A stretch of 64,000 nucleotides of DNA, taken from NCBI RefSeq assembly GCF_000518805.1, contig NZ_JAEH01000008.1, positions 62,001 through 126,000 on the forward strand, written 5' to 3'. The DNA is from Shewanella waksmanii ATCC BAA-643. Lineage in GTDB: Bacteria; Pseudomonadota; Gammaproteobacteria; Enterobacterales; Shewanellaceae. The notes under the pieces are model-generated. The model searched no databases. It had not been told where the DNA came from and worked only from the letters and a program-made list of their open reading frames with translations. A program made the position numbers and the translations under genes. Positions 43,438 to 52,153 of this stretch are shown in pieces; the stretch's first letter is position 1, and each line of letters opens with the position of its first letter.

Positions 43438-45492
43438 ATGAACAACAATAATAAATCTAACCGTGCGGCCAACAAGCTTACGAGAGTGACAAGTAAAACT
43501 CGTATAGCGAGTACCGCTTTACTGGCGTGTTTTTGGGCGAGTCATGCCAATGCGCTATGTGATATATCACCCGATAATCGCTACGAATTTATCGAGAGTA
43601 TCAGTCTCGATGGTAGTGAATTGACCGATAACGCTGAACTCAGTAGCTATCCGACATTAATTTTACAGCCTGGATATAGCAGCTATCGATATAGAGAGTA
43701 TTGGAGTATTTGGATTGACTTGAATAAAGACGGTGACTTTTCCGACAGTGGCGAGTTGCTGTATCAAAGCCAAACCGCCAGCAATGAGTCGGTTACCGTG
43801 CAACTACCTATCACTGAGCAGATGACAGTTGACCAAACCCAAATGCGAGTCTTGTTGCATTCCGATGCCGTTGCCAGCGATTCGTGTAATTACGATGGTT
43901 ATGGCGATGAGCAAACGGTGACAGTAAGCATTAATTCACATACAGCGCCCGGTGGTGGTGATAGCAATTACCAACTTGAGATCACACCCAGAGGTGGGTC
44001 CAATGAGCACATTGCCAGCATTACGTTAGGGCAGGAGCAACGTGTCTCAGGCGATAACAGTGGTTATGCGGATTTTACTAGCAGTACAGTGCTTAATATT
44101 GCCGATGGCGACCAAATTGCTTTGCAGCCCGTTACGAGTTGGAGTACCGACTGGGCCGTATGGATTGATAGTGACGCGAGTGGCAGCTTTGATGTTGATG
44201 AATTGGTATTTAGTGGCCAAGGACGCCGAGATGCGACGGTGCAAGGTTCGCTCGACTTGTCCACCATCGCAACGGGTAGGGCAAGGATGAGAGTGGCGAT
44301 GAACGGTGACGGTACCGCCTTAGCCAGTGGTTTCCGCTATGGTGAAATTGAAGATTATAGCGTCAATGTTGGCGATGGTAGTGGCAATGATGACGGTAAT
44401 GATGATAGCAATGAGCCACCGGTGGATCCCGGCGATAAACTCTATGGCTCCCACGTACAATGGCTGCACGACTCGGTGAAAGTCAAAGTGTTCAGATTTG
44501 AATTTACTGATGCAAAACTGTCTTGGACTGTTAATCGCATCGAGTCCGAAATGCAGGAAATCATCGATTACTTTGATGAGCAATCCTATGGGCGTTTTGC
44601 CGTGAACTATGATATTTACGACTCGGTAGTACAGGTTGGAGAGAGTGTTTCGCAATGGGACAATCGTGACCCCAACGACTGGAAAGCCTACTTCGCAGAT
44701 AAGTTAGTCGCACTGGGTGAAACCGAGTACTGGAATATTGATGATGACACCATCTATTTGATTTTAGCACCACAAATCTCTGATTGGGGCATTAAAGCTG
44801 GAGTCAACCCTGGTGCCATTAGGATGTATGATACAGGTGATACACGCTCACAAGCTGGTGGCCTTGCCCATGAAATGGGTCATGCCATGGGGCTACATCA
44901 TGCCCAAGGACTAGACGGCCACGCTAGCGTATTTGGGACGGGTGACTATGACAGTGAAATGATCGGCTATGGTAATGCGTTTAGTCTAATGGGTAACAAT
45001 GCTTGGGACTTTGGTGGCTTAAACCTTTACTACAAAAACTTTTTCAAAAGCTGGAATATTACCGACGAAGTACCACAAGTTATTGAGTCAGGCACCTACC
45101 GAATTTATGCCTTAGATCATGGTCAGATTAATGGTGATATCGGTATTCGTCTTAAATCAGGTAACGATCAAGTCACCTACTGGGTTGAATACCGAACTAA
45201 AGATGGTGCTGACACTAATGGGGTGCAAATAAACACTGAAGGCTACTTTGCCGATGAAGATGCCAGATCATATTACTACGGCACTTCATTCTTATTAGAT
45301 ATGACACCGAACACTTTCCCTGACGATCTCAACGACGACTATGACGACTTTGACGACTTTATGGATGGCGCGCTAGTGATTGGTAAAAGCTATACCGATA
45401 AATGGGGCGCGTTCACCATTACCCCGGTGAATAAAGGTGGGGTAGTCGGTACCGCTTCGGCTTGGATTGATTTGGAGGTCGAGTTACATTAA
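43438..45492 (+). CDS. Secreted zinc metallopeptidase with two GEVED domains
   Basis: 684 aa from ATG 43438, with GGAAAG 7 bases upstream (an in-frame GTG at 43402 is less likely). Signal region with TALLACFWASHANAL. Two GEVED-type beta domains follow (about 85-180, YWSIWIDLNKDGDFSD; about 200-305, WAVWIDSDASGSFDVDE, ending GEIEDYSV). After a Gly/Asn/Asp linker comes the peptidase. Zinc site HEMGHAMGLHH starting at about residue 478 is a full HExxHxxGxxH motif, with a met-turn candidate SLMGNN. The family is M6/M11-like. It would cleave proteins outside the cell or in the periplasm. Confidence 0.85.
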   Translation: MNNNNKSNRAANKLTRVTSKTRIASTALLACFWASHANALCDISPDNRYEFIESISLDGSELTDNAELSSYPTLILQPGYSSYRYREYWSIWIDLNKDGDFSDSGELLYQSQTASNESVTVQLPITEQMTVDQTQMRVLLHSDAVASDSCNYDGYGDEQTVTVSINSHTAPGGGDSNYQLEITPRGGSNEHIASITLGQEQRVSGDNSGYADFTSSTVLNIADGDQIALQPVTSWSTDWAVWIDSDASGSFDVDELVFSGQGRRDATVQGSLDLSTIATGRARMRVAMNGDGTALASGFRYGEIEDYSVNVGDGSGNDDGNDDSNEPPVDPGDKLYGSHVQWLHDSVKVKVFRFEFTDAKLSWTVNRIESEMQEIIDYFDEQSYGRFAVNYDIYDSVVQVGESVSQWDNRDPNDWKAYFADKLVALGETEYWNIDDDTIYLILAPQISDWGIKAGVNPGAIRMYDTGDTRSQAGGLAHEMGHAMGLHHAQGLDGHASVFGTGDYDSEMIGYGNAFSLMGNNAWDFGGLNLYYKNFFKSWNITDEVPQVIESGTYRIYALDHGQINGDIGIRLKSGNDQVTYWVEYRTKDGADTNGVQINTEGYFADEDARSYYYGTSFLLDMTPNTFPDDLNDDYDDFDDFMDGALVIGKSYTDKWGAFTITPVNKGGVVGTASAWIDLEVELH

Positions 45493-45591
45493 TTCGTATA
45501 TGAACTTGGCGGCGTGAACTCGTCCACGCCGTTCGATAGTGTGGCCCCTAATCACTGGCTTATAGCGCTATGGGGCGTGACAGATAACATC

Positions 45592-45634
45592 AGGCTTGGT
45601 ATTCAAACTTTGAATACCAAGCCTTTTTATTTTC
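45592..45634 (+). terminator. Strong Rho-independent terminator
   Basis: Arms 45592-45607 and 45609-45624 are perfect complements (AGGCTTGGTATTCAAA on the left), so the effective loop is a few bases, then TTTTATTTT. It ends the GEVED peptidase transcript 100 bp after its stop. Confidence 0.9.
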
Positions 45635-45775
45635 TGCATGGCGCCATGCCGCCATTTAAGCATCACGAGCTAGTCGCCTACCTGGGTCACTGCTGTATTA
45701 ATGCTGGTGGTATCTGTTTCGGCGTTTATTGGGGTTGGCGTGTTTGGCACTTATCAAGCTAGTTTCACCGAGTTA

Positions 45776-45832
45776 TAGCTAATGGCTTTCTACGTAGCTA
45801 ATGGCTTTCTATTTAACTAATGGCTTTCCATA
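45776..45832. repeat. Three 19-bp degenerate tandem repeats
   Basis: Copies at 45776, 45795 and 45814, each built around CTAATGGCTTTC. The third copy differs at a few bases. Confidence 0.85.
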
Positions 45833-45837
45833 TAGCT

Positions 45838-46533
45838 GACAGGTCTATGTTTACTGCCAGTTTTTGCTTGGTTTTTATCAGCGTTTACGTCACCACATGC
45901 CTTAAAGCGTAAATCAGCATCAGCTTAATTGACTGCAATGTTGAATCAGCACTTATCAAAATCGCCGGTTAAACCAAGCTGAGTTGAACGATGCTAGTTA
46001 GCCACAAGTTGGCTGTCATTGGCCGCATTTCTCAAGCGCACCTTGCGCTAAATGCAACGGTGTTTGTCAGATATATTGCCTAGAAGCAGGCCTGTGTTTC
46101 ACGACTGGCAACGACGGGGTTAACACAGTCAAATGCCTTTTATGTGGTGTTGCGCCGAGCAGGTATGGCCCATTGTGTACTTTTGGCAGTCATCTTTAAT
46201 CATAACTCATCATTTAACATCATCTCGGTGCAAATCTGGTCGCAATAGCTGTTAGTTCCTTTTGGTGTGTAAGTTTATGTTGTCTTTTGTTTTCAGTGCT
46301 TTACAAGTAAGTTTTATGGTCTTTTATTATCATATATGACCTTGTTACAGATCTGTTGCGATAGCTTTAAAGCTGTTTTTTTATATTGTATAAAATTGGT
46401 TGTGAGATGAAGTGGTGTTGCGCTGATAAGTCCAACTGATATGCCTGCATGGGATCAGCTGGTGGCCTGACGATTTATTTAAAACCGCTCTAACAATAAC
46501 AAAAATTGAAAATAGCAATAAACAAGGAAAATT
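45838..46533. other. Long intergenic region upstream of the TonB receptor
   Basis: About 700 bp without a supported gene. It should hold the promoter of the receptor gene. No FNR, Fur or CRP box recognised with confidence. Confidence 0.45.
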
Positions 46534-49371
46534 ATGAAGCACGTTAAATTAAAGCCACTATTTGTGGCGATTATGTCTGGCTTAGTGAGTCAAGGTGCTG
46601 TAGCACAAGCAGTGAACAGTGAGGAAGTGGCGACAGAGGAAGTGTATGAAAAAATCTTAGTCACCGGTTCTCGGATTGCTAGAGCGGGTGCCGACACCAC
46701 GGCACCCGTTACCGTGGTTACCGCAGAAGAGCTGGCGATTTCTGGCAGTATGAATCTCAATGAAATGCTGGCGACGTTGCCACAGTTTCAAGGTATCAAT
46801 GCCTCAACCAATGCCTATAACCCAGAAAATGCGGGTCTATACACAGTTGATTTACGTGACTTAGGTGCTGTACGTACCTTGGTTCTAGTTAACGGTCATC
46901 GCCCAACCCAAACCGCTAACTCTTCAGATCTTTTAGTTACCGACGTAGGAAATATCCCGGCTAGCTTAGTTGATAGAGTTGAAATCCTCACCGGGGGGTC
47001 GTCTGCGGTTTATGGTTCAGATGCCGTTGCTGGCGTAGTCAATATTATTCTTAAGAAAGAGTTCAATGGCGTTGAAGTGGATCTTTATGGTTCAACAACG
47101 GAACGCGGTGATGGCGAGCAAACGGGCGTCACGATTACCGCTGGTAATAGCTTTGATGACAATAAGGGCAACTTTGCCGTTAGCCTAGATTACTTTAAAG
47201 AGAACGAGCTGCGCTATGCAGATCGACCTGGTTCGTATGGGCAAACCAATTTTGTAGCCAACAAACTGGACCCAAGAGGTGACATTGCCGGTATTCCCGA
47301 TCAAATCACCTTAAACAATATTGGCTGGGCAGATTACAACGTGTTGGCCGAGCGTCCGACTATCATGATGGATAATTATGATTACTTTCAGTTTGGTCGC
47401 GATAGCAGTGGCGAGCTCAACCGCGGTTTCCTCGCGATCACTGATGCTGAGCTGTATGACTACTATAAGCAGTCTAGTGATGTTAACCCTTATATGTACT
47501 CCAGTGTTGGCCCAATCCAAGCTGTGGTGCCAAAAGAAAAGTACAGTGTCTATGCAGATGGCAGCTATGACTTTGACAATGGTCTGCTGTTATCGGGTGA
47601 TGTGCAATACAGCCGCAGTAAATCTAAGCAAAACCTAGATCCAGAGTTCGTGTTTTCTTGGAACGGCTGGATTAATGTCAATGACGCGCCATTTGATGTA
47701 CCACAAGCTGTGACAGATACGGTTGCCGACCACAACAATGGCAGCAGCTGGTTTGCCGTACCATACACCTTTAACGATCTAGGTAATCGCACCACAGAAG
47801 TCGACAGAGAGTTTATCTCGGCTTCGGTGACGCTAGAAGGTGAGGTGTTCAACGATTGGTATTGGGATGTTTATCTAGCCAGCGGTCAAACCTCGAAAGA
47901 GACCACCGCCTATAATCGTGTTAATACCGAAAGGTTCTACGCTTTTGAAACGTTTGGCGAGTGTGAAGCTGACAACAGTTGTCCTGAATTCAATCCATTT
48001 ATGCCATTGACCGATGAGCTTAAAGATTATGTACGCATTGACCCGTTTACCGATCAAACAACGACATTCCAACATACGCTTGCGGCCAATATAAACGGCG
48101 CAGTAATGGATATGCCTGCAGGTGAACTCATGCTAGGCGCGGGTCTTGAGTATCGTCAAGAAGGGCTAAAAGTCGAGCCTTCTGATGTGATGCTATCGGG
48201 AATTAACCGTGGCAATACAAAGTCAGCGCAAGATGTCGATCGTGATATTGCCGAGGCATACGTTGAGGTTGTTGTACCTGTGCTCGCCGATATGACGCTC
48301 GTAGACAGCTTAGATGTTGAAGCGGCTTATCGTGTGGCAAACTATACCTATGCAGGTACTAACGATAGCTGGAAGCTGGGTATTAACTGGGCGCTGAATG
48401 ATGATATTCGTCTACGTAGTGTTTACGCAAAAGCGGTTCGCGCTCCCCAGTTGACCGAGCTGTTTTCACCAGAAGAGACTGATTTCTTCCGCATGTCTGA
48501 TCCTTGTGACATCGATGAAATTCCATTTGCCGACGATCCAGACCTGCGCGCTGCAAACTGCGCGGCGTTAGGTGTACCAGAAAACTTTGAGTCTGAAATG
48601 CGTATTACCGGTGGCAGCTATGGTTCAACCAAAGGCAATGAGGAGCTCGACCCTGAAGTGGCACACACACTGACTGCGGGTTTAGTGTTACAGCCTTCAA
48701 GTGTAGACAACTTAGTTATCTCACTGGACTATTTCAACATCAAGATTGAAGATGTTATTGGCCGCTTTGGCGCAGAAGAGTTTGCCGAGCGCTGTGTTGA
48801 TGCTGATTCAGTCAATAACCCATTTTGCGGCCAAATCACCCGTGAAGCTGATGGCAATATTAGCTACGTGAATGACACTTATGTGAACTCCGCACAGATG
48901 ATTCGTGAAGGTGTGGATTTCCAGGTTAACTACGACATTGAACTCGGGCAAGGTAGCGGTTTAGATTTCGCGTTATATGGAACCTACCTGACTAAGAGTA
49001 CTTGGCAAGATACCGTTGATACTGAAGAGTATGATTATGTGGGTGTTGTTGGTGTACCAGAGTGGAAAACTAGCTTGAATACCCGCTACACCTTAGCTGA
49101 CTTCACGGCATCTTGGCAGATTAACTATGTATCAGGAGCCAAAGTGTCACGCACGGCAACAGCTGAGAAGTATGACCGACCTGAATTACCATCATCAATC
49201 CTGCATAACGCTCGCTTAGGTTTCGACTTTACCGATAGCGTCAGTGCGTACATCGGTGTGACCAACGTGTTCGACCAAGATTGGCTTGGTATTGCTAGTG
49301 CCAGCAGTGGCGGGACAACTTACCCCATTCGCGGCCGTAGTTACAATGCTGGTCTGAACGTACAGTTCTAG
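46534..49371 (+). CDS. TonB-dependent receptor
   Basis: 945 aa after AAGGAAAA. Signal peptide (PLFVAIMSGLVSQGAVAQ), then a start of the plug domain (EKILVTGSRIARAGADTTAP) with the plug landmarks VRTLVLVNGHRP, IPASLVDRVEILTGGSSAVYG and AVAGVVNIILKK. The large barrel ends in FNAGLN-type strands, last residue Phe. This is the branch found in marine gammaproteobacteria that takes up oligomers and peptides as well as iron chelates. Its position between two secreted peptidases suggests peptide or protein breakdown products as substrate, which is inference. Confidence 0.92.
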   Translation: MKHVKLKPLFVAIMSGLVSQGAVAQAVNSEEVATEEVYEKILVTGSRIARAGADTTAPVTVVTAEELAISGSMNLNEMLATLPQFQGINASTNAYNPENAGLYTVDLRDLGAVRTLVLVNGHRPTQTANSSDLLVTDVGNIPASLVDRVEILTGGSSAVYGSDAVAGVVNIILKKEFNGVEVDLYGSTTERGDGEQTGVTITAGNSFDDNKGNFAVSLDYFKENELRYADRPGSYGQTNFVANKLDPRGDIAGIPDQITLNNIGWADYNVLAERPTIMMDNYDYFQFGRDSSGELNRGFLAITDAELYDYYKQSSDVNPYMYSSVGPIQAVVPKEKYSVYADGSYDFDNGLLLSGDVQYSRSKSKQNLDPEFVFSWNGWINVNDAPFDVPQAVTDTVADHNNGSSWFAVPYTFNDLGNRTTEVDREFISASVTLEGEVFNDWYWDVYLASGQTSKETTAYNRVNTERFYAFETFGECEADNSCPEFNPFMPLTDELKDYVRIDPFTDQTTTFQHTLAANINGAVMDMPAGELMLGAGLEYRQEGLKVEPSDVMLSGINRGNTKSAQDVDRDIAEAYVEVVVPVLADMTLVDSLDVEAAYRVANYTYAGTNDSWKLGINWALNDDIRLRSVYAKAVRAPQLTELFSPEETDFFRMSDPCDIDEIPFADDPDLRAANCAALGVPENFESEMRITGGSYGSTKGNEELDPEVAHTLTAGLVLQPSSVDNLVISLDYFNIKIEDVIGRFGAEEFAERCVDADSVNNPFCGQITREADGNISYVNDTYVNSAQMIREGVDFQVNYDIELGQGSGLDFALYGTYLTKSTWQDTVDTEEYDYVGVVGVPEWKTSLNTRYTLADFTASWQINYVSGAKVSRTATAEKYDRPELPSSILHNARLGFDFTDSVSAYIGVTNVFDQDWLGIASASSGGTTYPIRGRSYNAGLNVQF

Positions 49372-49552
49372 CCCCTTGAGCGAGTGTGGTGACCGCCCCT
49401 GTCCCACATTCGCTCCTCCTTTTAGACATTGATTCAGGCTTAGCAGCTTAGCTGCATAGGCCGCAACTTTTAATGCCAATAACTTACTAAGGTGACGTTT
49501 TTTATCTACTGATAAATCGTCGTATGTTGCCGAGATAACTTAAGGAAAAATA

Positions 49553-51973
49553 ATGAATAACAAACTTAAGCTAGCACTGTTGACCAGTATGGTCAGCACC
49601 ATACTCGCACTACCTAGCCCCCATGCTATCAGTGCGCCGGCGGCCACGCAGCTTGTTGAAGTGACGCGGCCAGACGGAAGCCGTGTGTGGCTGCGCAAGT
49701 GGGGTGACGAATTTGCCCATGGCTGGGAGACAGCCCAAGGTGTACCTGTGGTAAAAGATGACGCCAGTGGTTACTGGTATGTCGCTGAACTGGATGACGC
49801 TGGCAGACAAACTCAATCAGCACAGCGACTTGATTTACGCCAGGTACTACAACCTAGCGCACAGCATAAATTAGGTGGCCGCAACCTTAAGCGTGATGCC
49901 CAATGGCATGCGCAAAAAAGGCGTAAACAAGCTCATCAGACAAACGTATTTGCCCGGGCATCAGCTAATGGTCCTAGTGCCCAAAATAGTGGTGTTAGCC
50001 AGACGGCCATCATGCCGATAACTGGCACGATTGATGTGCCGGTAGTGATGGTCAATTTTGCCGATACCCAAACAACTGCGACACGAGATGAGTTTGATCA
50101 TTTCCTTTTTCAGGACTCCCAAGGACTCACCGCCTATTATCAAGAGGTGTCATATGGCCATTTGAATTTGGCTGGCGGCAACAGCGGTGTGATTGATTGG
50201 GTCAAGCTGCCTAATGATCACGCTTTTTATGGGCGAAACAACAGCGCTGGTTATGATAGCAATATTGGCGTAATGATAACCCAAGCCTTAGATGGTGTTG
50301 ACCAAAATGTGGACTTTTCGCAGTTTGCTGATATTAATCAAGACTGTCAGGTTGACCTGATTTCCATTATCTATCAGGGCAATGGTGAGCACCAAGCGGT
50401 TGGGGCAGCTAATGATATCTGGGCACACAAATACAGCCTATATTGGCTGCAATCTGAGGGTGATGGCGACGGTGTTTATACCACCAATGATACGTGTCTA
50501 GCTGATCCGTCTAAACGAGTAACCGTTAACGACTATTTTGTGGCGCCGGAGTTAAGCAATGCTGGACAACGGGCCAATGTAGGCACCTTCGCCCATGAAT
50601 TTGGTCATGTGTTTGGTCTACCTGATCTTTATGACACGGGTGGCACCAATTCAGGCCAAACTGCTGGTGCGGGCGATTGGAGCTTAATGGCTTCAGGCAG
50701 CAAAACCGGCCCTGAGCGCGATGGTGAATCACCAGCGCATCTCTCGGCATGGGGCAAATATACCTTAGGTTGGATCACGCCGACACGCCTAAATGGCATG
50801 AATCAACAGCAGGTGACGATTGGTGAGTCGGTCAATCACTCACAAGCCTACCTGTACGAAAACCCTGATAATCCGCAAGAGTACTTCTTAATAGAAAACC
50901 GTCAACAACGCGGCTTTGATGCGTACTCTCCGGGTACAGGTTTAGCAATATGGCACATTGATGATGCCCTGGCTGCCCCCGGCAGTAATGGCGAAACACA
51001 AAGTGATGTTAATGCTTACCCCTGTGATTTGGGCTATCAGGACTGTTCAACATTACACAACGGTGTGCAATTGGTGAGTGCTGATCACTATTTTGATTTG
51101 GAGCATGATTTTAATGACGGCGACCAACATGATCTGTTTGGTGAAGATGGCGATGGTGGCGCAGATGAATACAGTACCGATCAAGACTGGGACACTGAGT
51201 TTTCTGATCGTAGCTTACCCAATAACCATTGGTGGGATGATACTGAAAGTGGCTTAAATATTACCAATATCTCTGTTAAAGCCGATCAAATGAGTTTTGA
51301 TGTAGCGACACCCTCAGAGCAAACCGATGACGAAATTGTGTTAACCAATGGTGTTGAGGTCGTGTTGGGTGCACAACAGAATCAGCAGATCAGTGGTTAT
51401 ATCGAAGTGCCAGCGGGTGCCAGTGAGCTAAGTTTGCTATTGACCCACCTTGATGGCGGAGATGCTGATTTGTATGTCAACTTTGGCACCCTTAATGACA
51501 CTTCGACCGCCGACTGTTTCCTTAATACCGCTAGCCCAGTAGAGCTATGCAGCGAAACCCAATTGGGTACGACCCAAGCTGGGCGCTACTATTTTGTGGT
51601 TAAAGGCTACAACGGTCAGGCATTTAGTCAGGTCAGTTTGGTTGCTAGCTTTAGCCAAGACGATGAGCCACCAGTGGACGAGGGCAACGAAAGCCAGTTT
51701 GCAGTGAATGTGGCCAATGGCGAGTACCAACATATAAGCGTATCGGTGCCAGAAGGGACATCGCGTTTAACCATTGCGCTTGATGAGAACAATGGCGCAG
51801 CGATGCTAATGGCTAATTACGGCAGTCAAGCAAGTGCCAGAACTTACGATGTGAGAGACAACAACGGTGAGCTTGTTGAAGTTAATATGCCGCAAAGTGG
51901 CAACTGGTACATCGCTATTCGAGGGCGAAATAACGGGGTTACCGCAGGAACGCTGACGGTGACCATCGACTGA
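49553..51973 (+). CDS. M6-family secreted metallopeptidase with two PPC domains
   Basis: 806 aa after TAAGGAAAAA. Signal peptide (LALLTSMVSTILALPSPHA). Propeptide, then an M6 (immune inhibitor A-like) peptidase: zinc site HEFGHVFGLPDLYD starting at about residue 348, SLMASGS and the family landmark LSAWGKYTLGW. The acidic Asp-rich stretch (about 515-545) may bind calcium. Two pre-peptidase C-terminal (PPC) domains follow at about 599-695 and 713-806. 181 bp separate it from the receptor gene, and no terminator lies between. Confidence 0.9.
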   Translation: MNNKLKLALLTSMVSTILALPSPHAISAPAATQLVEVTRPDGSRVWLRKWGDEFAHGWETAQGVPVVKDDASGYWYVAELDDAGRQTQSAQRLDLRQVLQPSAQHKLGGRNLKRDAQWHAQKRRKQAHQTNVFARASANGPSAQNSGVSQTAIMPITGTIDVPVVMVNFADTQTTATRDEFDHFLFQDSQGLTAYYQEVSYGHLNLAGGNSGVIDWVKLPNDHAFYGRNNSAGYDSNIGVMITQALDGVDQNVDFSQFADINQDCQVDLISIIYQGNGEHQAVGAANDIWAHKYSLYWLQSEGDGDGVYTTNDTCLADPSKRVTVNDYFVAPELSNAGQRANVGTFAHEFGHVFGLPDLYDTGGTNSGQTAGAGDWSLMASGSKTGPERDGESPAHLSAWGKYTLGWITPTRLNGMNQQQVTIGESVNHSQAYLYENPDNPQEYFLIENRQQRGFDAYSPGTGLAIWHIDDALAAPGSNGETQSDVNAYPCDLGYQDCSTLHNGVQLVSADHYFDLEHDFNDGDQHDLFGEDGDGGADEYSTDQDWDTEFSDRSLPNNHWWDDTESGLNITNISVKADQMSFDVATPSEQTDDEIVLTNGVEVVLGAQQNQQISGYIEVPAGASELSLLLTHLDGGDADLYVNFGTLNDTSTADCFLNTASPVELCSETQLGTTQAGRYYFVVKGYNGQAFSQVSLVASFSQDDEPPVDEGNESQFAVNVANGEYQHISVSVPEGTSRLTIALDENNGAAMLMANYGSQASARTYDVRDNNGELVEVNMPQSGNWYIAIRGRNNGVTAGTLTVTID

Positions 51974-52019
51974 TTTAGCACGTGATTGGTTTGATCTCCC
52001 GACCTACCATTTTTCATGC

Positions 52020-52056
52020 ACCCTTAAGTCGTTGATTTTGGCTTAAGGGTTTTTTC
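52020..52056 (+). terminator. Rho-independent terminator of the M6 peptidase
   Basis: ACCCTTAAG (52020-52028) and CTTAAGGGT (52042-52050), followed by TTTTT. Confidence 0.85.
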
Positions 52057-52113
52057 GTTGCGATACACTGTCGCCAGCGTCTTATGTCCTATAGGCTTGT
52101 ATTCTAGCCAATA

Positions 52114-52137
52114 AAAAACCCGCCGAAGCGGGTTTTT
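52114..52137. terminator. Bidirectional terminator, end of the mtr locus
   Basis: AAAAACCCGC, loop CGAA, GCGGGTTTTT. On the minus strand it lies directly after the mtrB stop. Confidence 0.9.
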
Positions 52138-52153
52138 CTAACACACTAACCAG

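Noticed and set aside
44400..44440. Asn/Asp/Gly-rich stretch in the GEVED peptidase as a repeat region
   Set aside because: It is a short flexible linker between domains with no regular DNA repeat unit.
45514..45762. 82-codon plus-strand frame after the GEVED peptidase
   Set aside because: It contains the strong terminator at 45592-45634, has no ribosome-binding site and encodes no recognisable pattern.
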